Positions 19,426-27,200 of a stretch of 64,000 bases of DNA are shown here, one piece after another. Within the stretch, counting starts at the first letter, position 1, and the number at the start of each line of letters is the position of its first letter. The stretch is from the IMG/VR virus record IMGVR_UViG_3300031851_000014, positions 1 through 64,000 of that record. The stretch is one strand, 5' to 3'. The translations under genes and the position numbers were made by a program. The notes under the pieces were generated by a model. That model was given only the letters and a program-made list of their open reading frames with translations. It searched no databases and had not been told where the DNA came from. Source of the DNA: a virus.

Positions 19426-19441
19426 ACGAAAGGAATTTAAC

Positions 19442-19681
19442 ATGGCAATGTCAGAAGAACAAAAAAAGAAAGCTGCTGCTAAAGCAGGAAAAGCTAAAGC
19501 ATCACGAGCATCTAAAGGTGGCCGTAAAGCTAAACGAGCTGGTCGTTCAGTAACTCCTCCTAGTGATAGAAAAGGTGGCCTTGGTGGCCGAAAAAATAAA
19601 AGCAGGAAACGAAAAACTGCTGTTACTCGTACTCGTGTTGCTAAAGGTGGTGGCTTTGGTGGAGGAGGAGGAAGACCATGA
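19442..19681 (+). CDS. Highly basic Lys/Arg/Gly-rich protein (79 aa)
   Basis: I take ATG 19442 as the start because AAAGGAAT lies just upstream; the frame is open further 5' but would overlap the LamG gene. The protein is histone-like in composition, with KKAAAKAGKAKASRASKGGR followed by a glycine-rich C-terminus GGGFGGGGGRP. It likely binds DNA or RNA or neutralises charge in the particle, by composition only. It overlaps the next gene by 4 bp (ATGA), indicating translational coupling. Confidence 0.55.
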   Translation: MAMSEEQKKKAAAKAGKAKASRASKGGRKAKRAGRSVTPPSDRKGGLGGRKNKSRKRKTAVTRTRVAKGGGFGGGGGRP

Positions 19682-20130
19682 GTACAACCATTGTACCGGC
19701 TACACTTACTGTAACTCATACTGAGGCTATTACACTTAACGGGGTTAATCGTGGAGTAACTAACACATTAACTATTGCTTCTATTAATGAAGTCAGTCAC
19801 AGGATTGTTACTATTGATACTGCTGCTGCTAGAACTCTACTTACGTTAGGTACTACAGCAGGAGCTGGAGCTTTTATTAAAACGGATATTCGATATATTC
19901 GTATTACAAACAAAGACAGTGCAAACTACATTACTCTGGGTATGTTAGACACAAGTGGTGATACCGCTTATGTTAAACTAGAAGCTGGACAAACATTTTG
20001 TATGTACAACGATGACCTAGAAGCTAACACAAGTGGAGCGGCTTTCTCAGCTTTCTCTGAGATTGACACGTTCAACGCTCAGGCTAATACCGCTAGTGTT
20101 GATTTAGAAGTGTTTGTCGCATCTATCTAA
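19678..20130 (+). CDS. Hypothetical beta-rich virion protein (150 aa)
   Basis: A soluble protein rich in Thr, Ala and beta-branched residues: TLTVTHTEAITLNGVNRGVT; IRYIRITNKDSANYITLGM; EAGQTFCMYNDDLEANTSG. Similar small beta-sandwich proteins are common among structural genes of aquatic podoviruses, and a head-decoration or tail-accessory role is plausible. It is translationally coupled to the upstream basic protein by an ATGA overlap. I do not recognise a named family. Confidence 0.55.
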   Translation: MSTTIVPATLTVTHTEAITLNGVNRGVTNTLTIASINEVSHRIVTIDTAAARTLLTLGTTAGAGAFIKTDIRYIRITNKDSANYITLGMLDTSGDTAYVKLEAGQTFCMYNDDLEANTSGAAFSAFSEIDTFNAQANTASVDLEVFVASI

Positions 20131-20138
20131 GGAATACA

Positions 20139-20339
20139 ATGAGTGATATCTCAACGTTAAAAGATAAATTAGTTAGTAGGTTATCAGAAGATCTTGATGA
20201 CCCTTCAAAATGCACACCCGGCCTGTATCAGGTTGTGTGTCGTGTGATCGTGGATCACAGAGATGAGTTAGATATGGAAGGACTTGAGTCTACCATTGAT
20301 AAAATGAATCTTGATCCGCCGTTTAAATTCGGGACTTAA
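20139..20339 (+). CDS. Probable small terminase subunit (T7 gp18-like)
   Basis: A 66-aa acidic helical protein. The central part, LSEDLDDPSKCTPGLYQVVC followed by VDHRDEL, parallels the T7 gp18 region with S-P-x-L-Y and D-R-H before an acidic C-terminus. Small terminases recognise concatemeric DNA and regulate the packaging motor. At 66 aa it is shorter than T7 gp18 (89 aa), and five small genes separate it from the large subunit. The start has AAGGAAT upstream. The evidence is motif-level similarity plus position. Confidence 0.45.
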   Translation: MSDISTLKDKLVSRLSEDLDDPSKCTPGLYQVVCRVIVDHRDELDMEGLESTIDKMNLDPPFKFGT

Positions 20340-20387
20340 TTGTTCGCTACCTTGGTTCTGTTGAACTTACCTTCAGGGCCAGTCAGA

Positions 20388-20415
20388 CCCACCTTGGGGT
20401 AAAATCCAAGGTGGG
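20388..20415 (+). terminator. Perfect 10-bp hairpin upstream of the Lys-rich gene ladder
   Basis: CCCACCTTGG (20388-20397) and CCAAGGTGGG (20406-20415) are exact inverted repeats around an 8-base loop. No U tract follows, so this is more likely an RNA processing or stability hairpin, or a protein-binding site, than a classical terminator. It lies in the 92-bp gap between the putative small terminase gene and the next ribosome binding site. Confidence 0.6.
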
Positions 20416-20431
20416 CATTCAAGGAGATACT

Positions 20432-20686
20432 ATGCCATCAGGTAAAAAGAATTCTAAATATTATTATGATAAAAATCCACAATCTAAAGCTAAGAAAAAC
20501 AAGTATAATACTTCTTATCATAGTACACCTGAACGCAGAAAGTATCGTGCTAAATTAAACGCCGCTAACCGTAAGGCAGGTACTTACGGTAACGGTGACG
20601 GTAAAGACATGTCGCACACTAAAGCTGGGCGTATTGTTAAAGAAAAAGCCTCTCGTAATCGGGCTAGGAATAGGGGTCGTAAATGA
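20432..20686 (+). CDS. Conserved small basic protein of the terminase region (84 aa)
   Basis: ATG 20432 is preferred over the in-frame GTG at 20411 because AAGGAG lies six bases before it and the GTG is buried in the hairpin. The protein is basic (KKNSKYYYDKNPQSKAKKNK) with the motif KAGTYGNGDGKDMSHTKAGR near residues 50-70. I recall very similar proteins beside the terminase of cyanophage-like and other aquatic podoviruses, all without assigned function. It overlaps the next gene by 4 bp. Packaging or nucleoid interaction is a guess from charge and place. Confidence 0.6.
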   Translation: MPSGKKNSKYYYDKNPQSKAKKNKYNTSYHSTPERRKYRAKLNAANRKAGTYGNGDGKDMSHTKAGRIVKEKASRNRARNRGRK

Positions 20687-20796
20687 AAAGTAAATTTAAA
20701 TGTGCGTGTGGCACCACTACTAGAAATACCGGCAAAGATGTTAAGAAACTATTAGCACCACGTAAGGAGAAGTCCTATGGCAAAAAGAAAAAGTAA
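20683..20796 (+). CDS. 37-aa CxC basic peptide
   Basis: The gene overlaps its neighbour upstream (ATGA) and the next gene by 20 bp. It encodes KSKFKCACGTTTRNTGKDVK and ends SYGKKKK. A single CAC pair is too little for a full zinc site unless it dimerises. The tight overlap on both sides supports translation in the ladder of coupled small genes, but the product is short and unrecognised. Confidence 0.45.
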   Translation: MKSKFKCACGTTTRNTGKDVKKLLAPRKEKSYGKKKK

Positions 20797-21040
20797 AGGG
20801 GCCATGAAAGGCTGTGGTATTAAAAACGGCTGTAAAAGTAAAAAAGGCGGTTTAACTGCAAAAGGCCGTCGAATGATTAATAGTAAGACTGGTTCTAAGC
20901 TTAAAGCTCCTCAGCCGGGTGGTGGTTCTCGTAAGAAAAGTTACTGCGCTAGGTCTGCCGGTCAGATGAAAAAGTTCCCTAAGGCTGCTAAAGATCCTAA
21001 CAGTCGTTTACGAAAAGCAAGGCGAAGGTGGAAATGCTAA
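20777..21040 (+). CDS. Conserved Lys/Gly-rich small protein (87 aa)
   Basis: Contains GLTAKGRRMINSKTGSKLKA, then PQPGGGSRKKSYCARSAGQM and a C-terminal RRRWKC. The PQPGGG-(S/P)RKKS(Y/F)CARS motif is a recurrent signature of tiny proteins in T7-like aquatic phages and some large algal viruses; I believe it corresponds to a Pfam DUF but cannot confirm which. AAGGAGAAGTCCT supplies the ribosome binding site. The stop overlaps the next start (TAATG). Function unknown; the conserved cysteine and high charge suggest nucleic-acid binding. Confidence 0.6.
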   Translation: MAKRKSKGAMKGCGIKNGCKSKKGGLTAKGRRMINSKTGSKLKAPQPGGGSRKKSYCARSAGQMKKFPKAAKDPNSRLRKARRRWKC

Positions 21041-21204
21041 TGGCTAAGAAAAAGAAAAAAGCAAGTGACGCTTGTACTAAAAAAGTTAAATCACGCTACA
21101 CCAAATGGCCCTCTGCCTATGCGTCTGGTGCGCTAGTTAAATGCCGTAAAGTCGGTGCTAAAAACTGGGGTACTGGGGGTAAGAAAAAACGGAAGAAGAA
21201 GTAA
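21040..21204 (+). CDS. Conserved small protein with KVKSRYTKWPSAYASGALVK motif (54 aa)
   Basis: The peptide has Lys-rich ends around DACTKKVKSRY and KWPSAYASGALVKCRKVGAK, a strongly conserved block found in small proteins of many aquatic phages beside structural or terminase genes. Start and stop both overlap neighbours by one base (TAATG twice). The two cysteines and the aromatic PSAYASGALV core suggest a compact fold. No biochemical role is known to me. Confidence 0.6.
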   Translation: MAKKKKKASDACTKKVKSRYTKWPSAYASGALVKCRKVGAKNWGTGGKKKRKKK

Positions 21205-21431
21205 TGGCTAAGAAAAAAAGCGAAGGCTTAAAAAAATGGTTTAGTAGAAATAATGGTAAGGGCTGGATTGATTGTAAAACAGGTAAACCCTGTGGTCGTA
21301 AATCTGCCAAGGGTAAAAGCAAAAGAGCTTACCCCGCTTGCCGTCCTACTAAGTCTCAGTGCAATTCTAAAGCCAAGACTAAAAAGGGACCAGCACGTAT
21401 CTCGTGGAAGAAAGGTAAAAAGAAAAAATGA
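21204..21431 (+). CDS. Conserved small protein with GWIDCKTGKPCGRK motif (75 aa)
   Basis: Residues 18-31 read GKGWIDCKTGKPCGRK, followed by YPACRPTKSQC and a poly-Lys C-terminus. Four cysteines could form a zinc ribbon. This motif also recurs in tiny phage proteins and in some nucleocytoplasmic virus proteins, without known function. It overlaps the large terminase start by 4 bp (ATGA), so its translation may set terminase expression. Confidence 0.6.
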   Translation: MAKKKSEGLKKWFSRNNGKGWIDCKTGKPCGRKSAKGKSKRAYPACRPTKSQCNSKAKTKKGPARISWKKGKKKK

Positions 21432-23122
21432 ATATACCCCAAGAAATGCTTGATGACTTCAGGAATCATTTGTGGGCCTGCTTCAAGTATCTAGGCTTGG
21501 GGGAGCCTACACCACTACAATACGCTATGGCAGAGAAGCTACAGAACGGCCCTGAGGGCTTTCAGCTTCAAGCCGGTCGAGGTGCTGGTAAGTCTGTCCT
21601 GACGGCTTGCTTTGCATCGTGGCTACTGTTAAGGGATTCTAATACTACGGTAATGGTTATGTCAGCTACGGCCAATAAGTCTACGGAGTTCATCTCCATG
21701 ACACGCCGTATTCTGTCCCTTGTCCCGTACTGTCAGCACATGGAACCCGGCCCAAATACCAAGGATAATGCCTTTGGATTTAACGTCGAAAACAGGACAT
21801 CTCACGGGCAGGATTTAAGCTGCTTCGCACGAGGCGTTACAGGGCAGATAACGGGGTCTCACGCCGATTGGGTGATCTTGGATGATGTGGAGATCGAAAA
21901 GAACTCGGAGACCGCAGAGAGCCGTGAGCGGCTTCTCACGAAGGTCTGGGAGATCGAACAAATTCGTAACCCCGGAGAGGGCGGTGTACGCATCCTAGGT
22001 ACGCCTCAGACCTCTGAGTCCATTTACCGTAAGATGGCCGATGGGTATCCAATCCACAAGTTTCCAGCCCTGATGCCAGATCCTGACAGCCCCGGTCAGA
22101 TTGACCATTGTGCTGATTATATATTAGAATTAGATCTCCAACCCGGAGAGTCTACCCAGCCTGAGAGGTTCGATCTAGAGCTTCTCATGGAGCGTAAAGC
22201 CAAGGTTGGACCTAAGTTATTCTCATTGCACTACCACCTAGATACCTCACTGGCTGACGCTGACAGGTATCCCCTTAGGTTGGCTGATTTAATTGTACTT
22301 GATTGTGATTATACAGTAGCCCCTGAAAAGATTGTTTGGGCATCTAAATTTGTTAATAAAAAATTACCATCCTTTGGATTAAGTGGAGACGTACTGTATG
22401 AACCTATGTGGGTTTCGCAAAATTATGAGGACTATGTACATAAAGTTATGCACATTGACCCCAGTGGTCGAGGAGCAGATGAAACCGCTGTCTGTGTTAG
22501 CGGATATCTTAATGGTTATGTTTTTATTCTTGAGCTGGATGGTTTACAGGGTGGGTACTCTGAGCGGACACTTGAGAAAATCGTTACGATGGCTATGGAA
22601 ACAGAAGTAGATATTATTAGGTTTGAGTCTAACTTTGGTGATGCTATGTTTGGTCAAATCCTGTTACCCGTCATGCGGCGTATGGGATGCAACGCAGGTA
22701 TTGAAGAGTTTAGAGTTTCTGGTAATAAAAGTAAAAGAATTATTGGAACACTTGAACCAGCTATGTCAGCTCATAGACTTGTTGTAGATCCTAAGGTAAT
22801 TAAACAAGAAGAGACTCAACGTCAGCTTACCCGTATTACAGAGATGAAGGGTTCGCTTAAACATGACGACAGAGTAGATGTTCTTGCGTCCAGTGTATCA
22901 TACTGGGAAGATTCTTTAGGGATCAATGTAGACGATAAAGTTGCAGAAGCTGAATATATGAGGAATGAAGCTATCATCCAGAACTGGGAAAACGACGATA
23001 GAAGAATTAGAAGTATCGGTTACGATAGAACTATAGGTAATGTCCAAGTAAACGGACAGGATCTTCAGATGAAAAGACCAAGTTATTTTAAAAATAGACT
23101 TCTAAGGAAATTTAATCAATGA
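21428..23122 (+). CDS. Terminase large subunit (T7 gp19-like)
   Basis: This 564-aa protein is the ATP-driven packaging motor and nuclease. Walker A is GRGAGKS at residues 50-56, after LQA; Walker B is WVILDDVEIE near residue 150, with the adjacent coupling region. The C-terminal RNase H-like nuclease shows HIDPSGRGADETAV (first Asp), RFESNFGDAMFG and HDDRVDVLASSVSYWEDSLG. Length and motif order match T7 gp19 (586 aa). It overlaps the preceding small gene and the next gene by 4 bp each. In T7 it follows the internal core genes; here it precedes them. Confidence 0.95.
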   Translation: MNIPQEMLDDFRNHLWACFKYLGLGEPTPLQYAMAEKLQNGPEGFQLQAGRGAGKSVLTACFASWLLLRDSNTTVMVMSATANKSTEFISMTRRILSLVPYCQHMEPGPNTKDNAFGFNVENRTSHGQDLSCFARGVTGQITGSHADWVILDDVEIEKNSETAESRERLLTKVWEIEQIRNPGEGGVRILGTPQTSESIYRKMADGYPIHKFPALMPDPDSPGQIDHCADYILELDLQPGESTQPERFDLELLMERKAKVGPKLFSLHYHLDTSLADADRYPLRLADLIVLDCDYTVAPEKIVWASKFVNKKLPSFGLSGDVLYEPMWVSQNYEDYVHKVMHIDPSGRGADETAVCVSGYLNGYVFILELDGLQGGYSERTLEKIVTMAMETEVDIIRFESNFGDAMFGQILLPVMRRMGCNAGIEEFRVSGNKSKRIIGTLEPAMSAHRLVVDPKVIKQEETQRQLTRITEMKGSLKHDDRVDVLASSVSYWEDSLGINVDDKVAEAEYMRNEAIIQNWENDDRRIRSIGYDRTIGNVQVNGQDLQMKRPSYFKNRLLRKFNQ

Positions 23123-23610
23123 GAATAGTTACTGGAATAGGACCACGAGTTGGAACCTCATTCACAATGAATTTTTTACGAGAGAACGGATTACCTATTG
23201 CTGGTAAGAAGTTTAACTACTATACCCCTAAGGATGAAAACCCCAAGGGATTCTGGGAGATTGACCCTCACATTGCTGAAGAGGGAGTTAAAGATCACAT
23301 TTGGAAAAACATGTGTGTAAAGGTTTGGCCTGCCCTACTTTTAAAAACCCCAGTGTATAACATAGACAGGCTTATTATATTAGAACGTAAAGACAAAGAA
23401 AGACAATTAGCAAGTGTAAATAGAATTTATAAAAAAGAAAAAGAAATAATTGACTTTGAATCTCCTTTTAATCCACCTACAGACATCATTGATTGGTCTA
23501 GATGGTGTCTTACTAGGGCTTTAGAAGAAGCTAATTATTCGATTATGCACGTATATACAGAAGATATAGATAAACACTTAGATAAAATACTTTCTTTTAT
23601 GGAGGATTGA
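23119..23610 (+). CDS. Sulfotransferase-like P-loop protein (163 aa)
   Basis: The N-terminus TGIGPRVGTSFTMNFLRENG resembles the PAPS-binding loop of sulfotransferases (G-x-P-R-S-G-T-S), and DENPKGFWEID resembles the N-P-K-G-(Y/F)-W-E motif of bacterial sulfotransferase-family proteins. The next strand, IDRLIILERKDKERQLASV, fits the R-D-P-R-E position. It is shorter than typical enzymes (250-300 aa). It lies between the terminase and the core genes, overlapping terminase by 4 bp. It might modify host surface glycans or a virion protein; substrate unknown. It also contains an internal promoter-like sequence at 23343. Confidence 0.55.
   Translation: MRIVTGIGPRVGTSFTMNFLRENGLPIAGKKFNYYTPKDENPKGFWEIDPHIAEEGVKDHIWKNMCVKVWPALLLKTPVYNIDRLIILERKDKERQLASVNRIYKKEKEIIDFESPFNPPTDIIDWSRWCLTRALEEANYSIMHVYTEDIDKHLDKILSFMED
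23343..23365 (+). promoter_or_regulatory. Internal copy of the putative phage promoter (weak)
   Basis: AAAAACCCCAGTGTATAACA resembles the intergenic motif AAAAACCCA-N3-TATAAC but has one extra base between ACCC and TATAAC. It lies inside the sulfotransferase-like gene, about 250 bp before the gp14-like gene, where T7-like phages often place a class III promoter. It may be chance, since it is coding sequence. Confidence 0.3.
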
Positions 23611-23611
23611 T

Positions 23612-24259
23612 ATGGGCTACATACTGGCCGGTACGATGATTGCAGGAAGCGTCTTAGGAGGAATTGGAGGGCGGCAAGCTGCAAAAGATAAACGAGCAAT
23701 GGAAGTTGCTCAGTATAATGATAGAACAATTAAAGAAGCTTGGAACTCAGGTAAACAGATCTTTGGAGTCGCTAATGCTAATGCAATGAAGCGATTACAG
23801 AACCAAATGAATGCTGAACAAATGGCTAGGAATTATGCTAGAGGCCGTATGAATCTTCAAACAACTACAGAAGATAGACGGCAGGCTATGTCAGAAAACC
23901 AACGATTAACTGTTGCTGCTAATAATATTAGAATTACTCAGAAAATGGGTACTAACTCAGGTACAGCAGAACGTATTCGTGAGCAAATGAAACACAAGGG
24001 AGCTAAGAACTGGGAGACAGAGTTCTTTAATAATCTTGATGCAGAAGAAACTATTAAAAAACAGTATCGGAATAATCTTAATCAAATTGATGACTCTATG
24101 CAGCAAGCAGATGGTTATGTACCCGGTCTACGGCCATCAGATCCTAATACAACATGGGCAATAATTAATGGCGCTCTGGGCGGAGCTGTAACGGGCGCAC
24201 AATTAGGATCCTCTGCGGGTGGTTCTTTTAAACAAAGCGAAGGTATCACCGGATGGTAA
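23612..24259 (+). CDS. Internal virion protein B (T7 gp14-like)
   Basis: This 215-aa protein (T7 gp14 is 196 aa) starts with a glycine-rich hydrophobic segment, ILAGTMIAGSVLGGIGGRQA, followed by a long charged helix (AKDKRAMEVAQYNDRTIKEA, AMKRLQNQMNAEQMARNYAR), and ends with another Gly-rich hydrophobic stretch, INGALGGAVTGAQLGSSAGG. This fits gp14, which is ejected first and inserts in the outer membrane as part of the DNA-ejection channel. It is followed by the gp15- and gp16-like genes, keeping the T7 core-gene order. GGAGG lies eight bases before the start. Confidence 0.8.
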   Translation: MGYILAGTMIAGSVLGGIGGRQAAKDKRAMEVAQYNDRTIKEAWNSGKQIFGVANANAMKRLQNQMNAEQMARNYARGRMNLQTTTEDRRQAMSENQRLTVAANNIRITQKMGTNSGTAERIREQMKHKGAKNWETEFFNNLDAEETIKKQYRNNLNQIDDSMQQADGYVPGLRPSDPNTTWAIINGALGGAVTGAQLGSSAGGSFKQSEGITGW

Positions 24260-24291
24260 CTAATACATATTGCGATATAAGGAGATAAACT

Positions 24292-27200
24292 ATGCCACCA
24301 AGGCCGACACAAAACGATCAAAGACAACAGATGGGTCGCATTCCGGGCCAGCTTGACCGGGTTCAAAGACAAACCGGTGAAATATATGATACTCCCGAAA
24401 CACTTGATGTATCTCAACAAGGCCAAACACAGTTTAGTCAAAACGCTAGATCAGCTTTTGACACTGGACCTAATATGGCGTTAGAGTTATTAAACGCTAT
24501 GGGAAAAACCTCTGAAATTTTTAACGAAATTAACAAAGCTAAAGATAAAGGAGATAGAGAAGTAGCAGAAGACTTACAAATAGCTTCTGATAAAATTATT
24601 GCTAACCCCGATTTTGATGAAAAAGCTAAATTAACGCGTATAAATGCTATTTACTCTATGGCAAAACCGTTAACAAAAAGATTTGAAGCAGTTTTTAGTA
24701 ATCAAGCGGCTGGCGCACAGGCTAAAATTAACGCATTAAATGACGAAGATTTTTTAATGGATTGGGTTATAAAAACTGAAAAAGAAACTTTAGGTTATCC
24801 TGTTGTATCAACAAATCCTGATATCCCTAGCCAAGCAGAATTTAGAGAAGAAGCTGCAAGTGACGCTATAAAACGTTTTCCTAGATTAGGGAGTCAAATT
24901 AGTAACTGGCAAAAAGGAACAGAATTAAAAAGTTTAAAAGATCAGTTTAAAGTTATTTCTGATTTTACTGTTATGAACGCTACTATGGCATTAAATGAAA
25001 TGGCGGCGGCTAACCCCGACTATTTTACTGGTCCTGAGGGAGGGGTAAGGTCTACAACTTTAGGTGTTATTCTAGATAGAGCAGCAGAAAATGGTATTCC
25101 TGCTAATCTTATTACTGATAGTCCCGCTATTATGCAAAACTTAGATGCTTTAGTAAAAAATAAAACAATAGAAGTACAACAAATTGAAACTCTTAAATCT
25201 AATATAGGTACAGCACAAGCATCTCAAGAAAATATGTTTAACGGTGTTATGCCTTTTACAGATGCAGCAGGAACATCGGATTTATCTCCATCTCAAATGT
25301 TTGCTGCTTGGTCAAACGGAAGAAAAATTAACCCTGCTTTAGCACCCGGTCAATTAGCAGAAAATCTTTATACTATTTCTACAGGTATTGATAATATTAG
25401 AAATATGCAGTTTGATGTTAAAGGTTCTGATGGGATGTTAACAGCTATTATGTCTTATCATCCTTTACAGTACCAAGGAAAAAACGTACAGAATTTAGTA
25501 AAGAAACTTAAAGAAGATCCTTCTTTATTAGATGTACAATTTAGAGCAGAAAACTCCGCTCTTATTCAGCAAACACTGGAGCAAACCTCAAATTTGTATC
25601 AAAACGATTTTAGAAGAAGTTTATCTCCAGCAGAAGCAGAAGCGTTAACTTTAAAGATTGGTAGTGTCCAATCAATGTTAGACCGTCCTGTACGCCCTCC
25701 CTCATCTAATGATCTTCCAGATGTAAGAGAAACTTATATTGAGCTAGCATTAACTACTGCTAACCCAGATGATAATGCAATGCAAACAATGAATAATATT
25801 AGTACTTTAGTCCAAGCGGAAATTAAAACTAGGCTTAAAGAAGATAAAAAAGGTAATGTTACTTCTGTAGAAACAAAAGAACTTATTGATCTACAGAAAA
25901 AAGCTAACTGGTCATCTACAGAAACACCTACTGAAGAAGAAAAAAAAGCTAGGCTTATCCTTAATTCAGATCCTAGATTTAAAAGCAAGTATTCAACTGC
26001 TACTGAAATGAATGACGATATTGCGTCTAATGCTAAAATTATGGGAAACCTTAACACAGGAGTTGATTTAACAACAGATCCATTAGGAGGAGACTTTGCG
26101 ATAGCTCTTGATCTTATTGCACAACGCTTTGAACCTAAAGATGTTTATAATCCTCTTCAAGAATTTTTTGAAGGTAAAGATATTAACAAAGAAATGTGGA
26201 ATGAGTTTTGGAAAGCACCAAAAGATAGTTACGATTCAACTGCTGTTACTGCTCCTATTCAATCTACTGTTAGAGATCTTGATAATTTACTTTTAGATTA
26301 TCCTCAAGAAACGCAATTTAGAGATATAGTAGATGAGTATAATAACTCGGATCCTAACACCGATAGAGAAAGTCATTTCTTGAGAGAGTTTGATGATTTA
26401 ATTACAAAGCTTGATGACCCTAAAGCTGACGATGAGCTTAGTCCTTTAGTGTCTCAATTAAAAGGTATACGTCGTAATATGATTAAGACCATATCTCAAA
26501 ACATTGCTAACTCTTCTAGCCTGTTTACTATTGATCCAGATACTTCAAAACTTACGTTATCTAAAGATAATAATGTAGTACTCCCATTTCTTTTAGCTGA
26601 TACAGGCAATCAAGTGGCTGCTGCTGGTAGAGTTAACGGAGACTCAGCATCGTTAATAGTTACAAGAATGGAACAAGTTACTGATGAATTAAAAAACGTA
26701 AAACCAGAAGAAAGAGAGCAGTGGTTTACAGATAATCAAAGAACTGTAGCTACATTACAAACTTTATCTTCTCTTAATAACTCTCCTTTAATGGCAGACC
26801 AATCTGTTAGAAGATCTGTATGGAAGTTTACGGGGGCTATGTTAAATTTAAATGATACAACTGTAAAAATTCTTAGTGACTCAACAAGTCCAAGAGACAT
26901 GGCAATTTCTGGTGGTTTACAAGACAGCTTAGAGTGGATTTTAACTGAAGGGCAAACAGAATCAGGTTCTCAAAATATCGGTAATTATATTACTAGAGTA
27001 ACTAATTTTGTTTCTAATTTAGGTGATACAGGTGTTGTATCTGAAATTACCCCTACTCCTATGGTTGATCTTACAAACCCTTTGGTTAGAACTGTAGATC
27101 CAAGTCAAAGGTCTGGACCAATTATGAGAAATGTCCTTAGGCAATTTTCTCAAGTTACTCCTTGGGCCGACGAAGAAGTACATCAAGTTGATCCTGTTGT

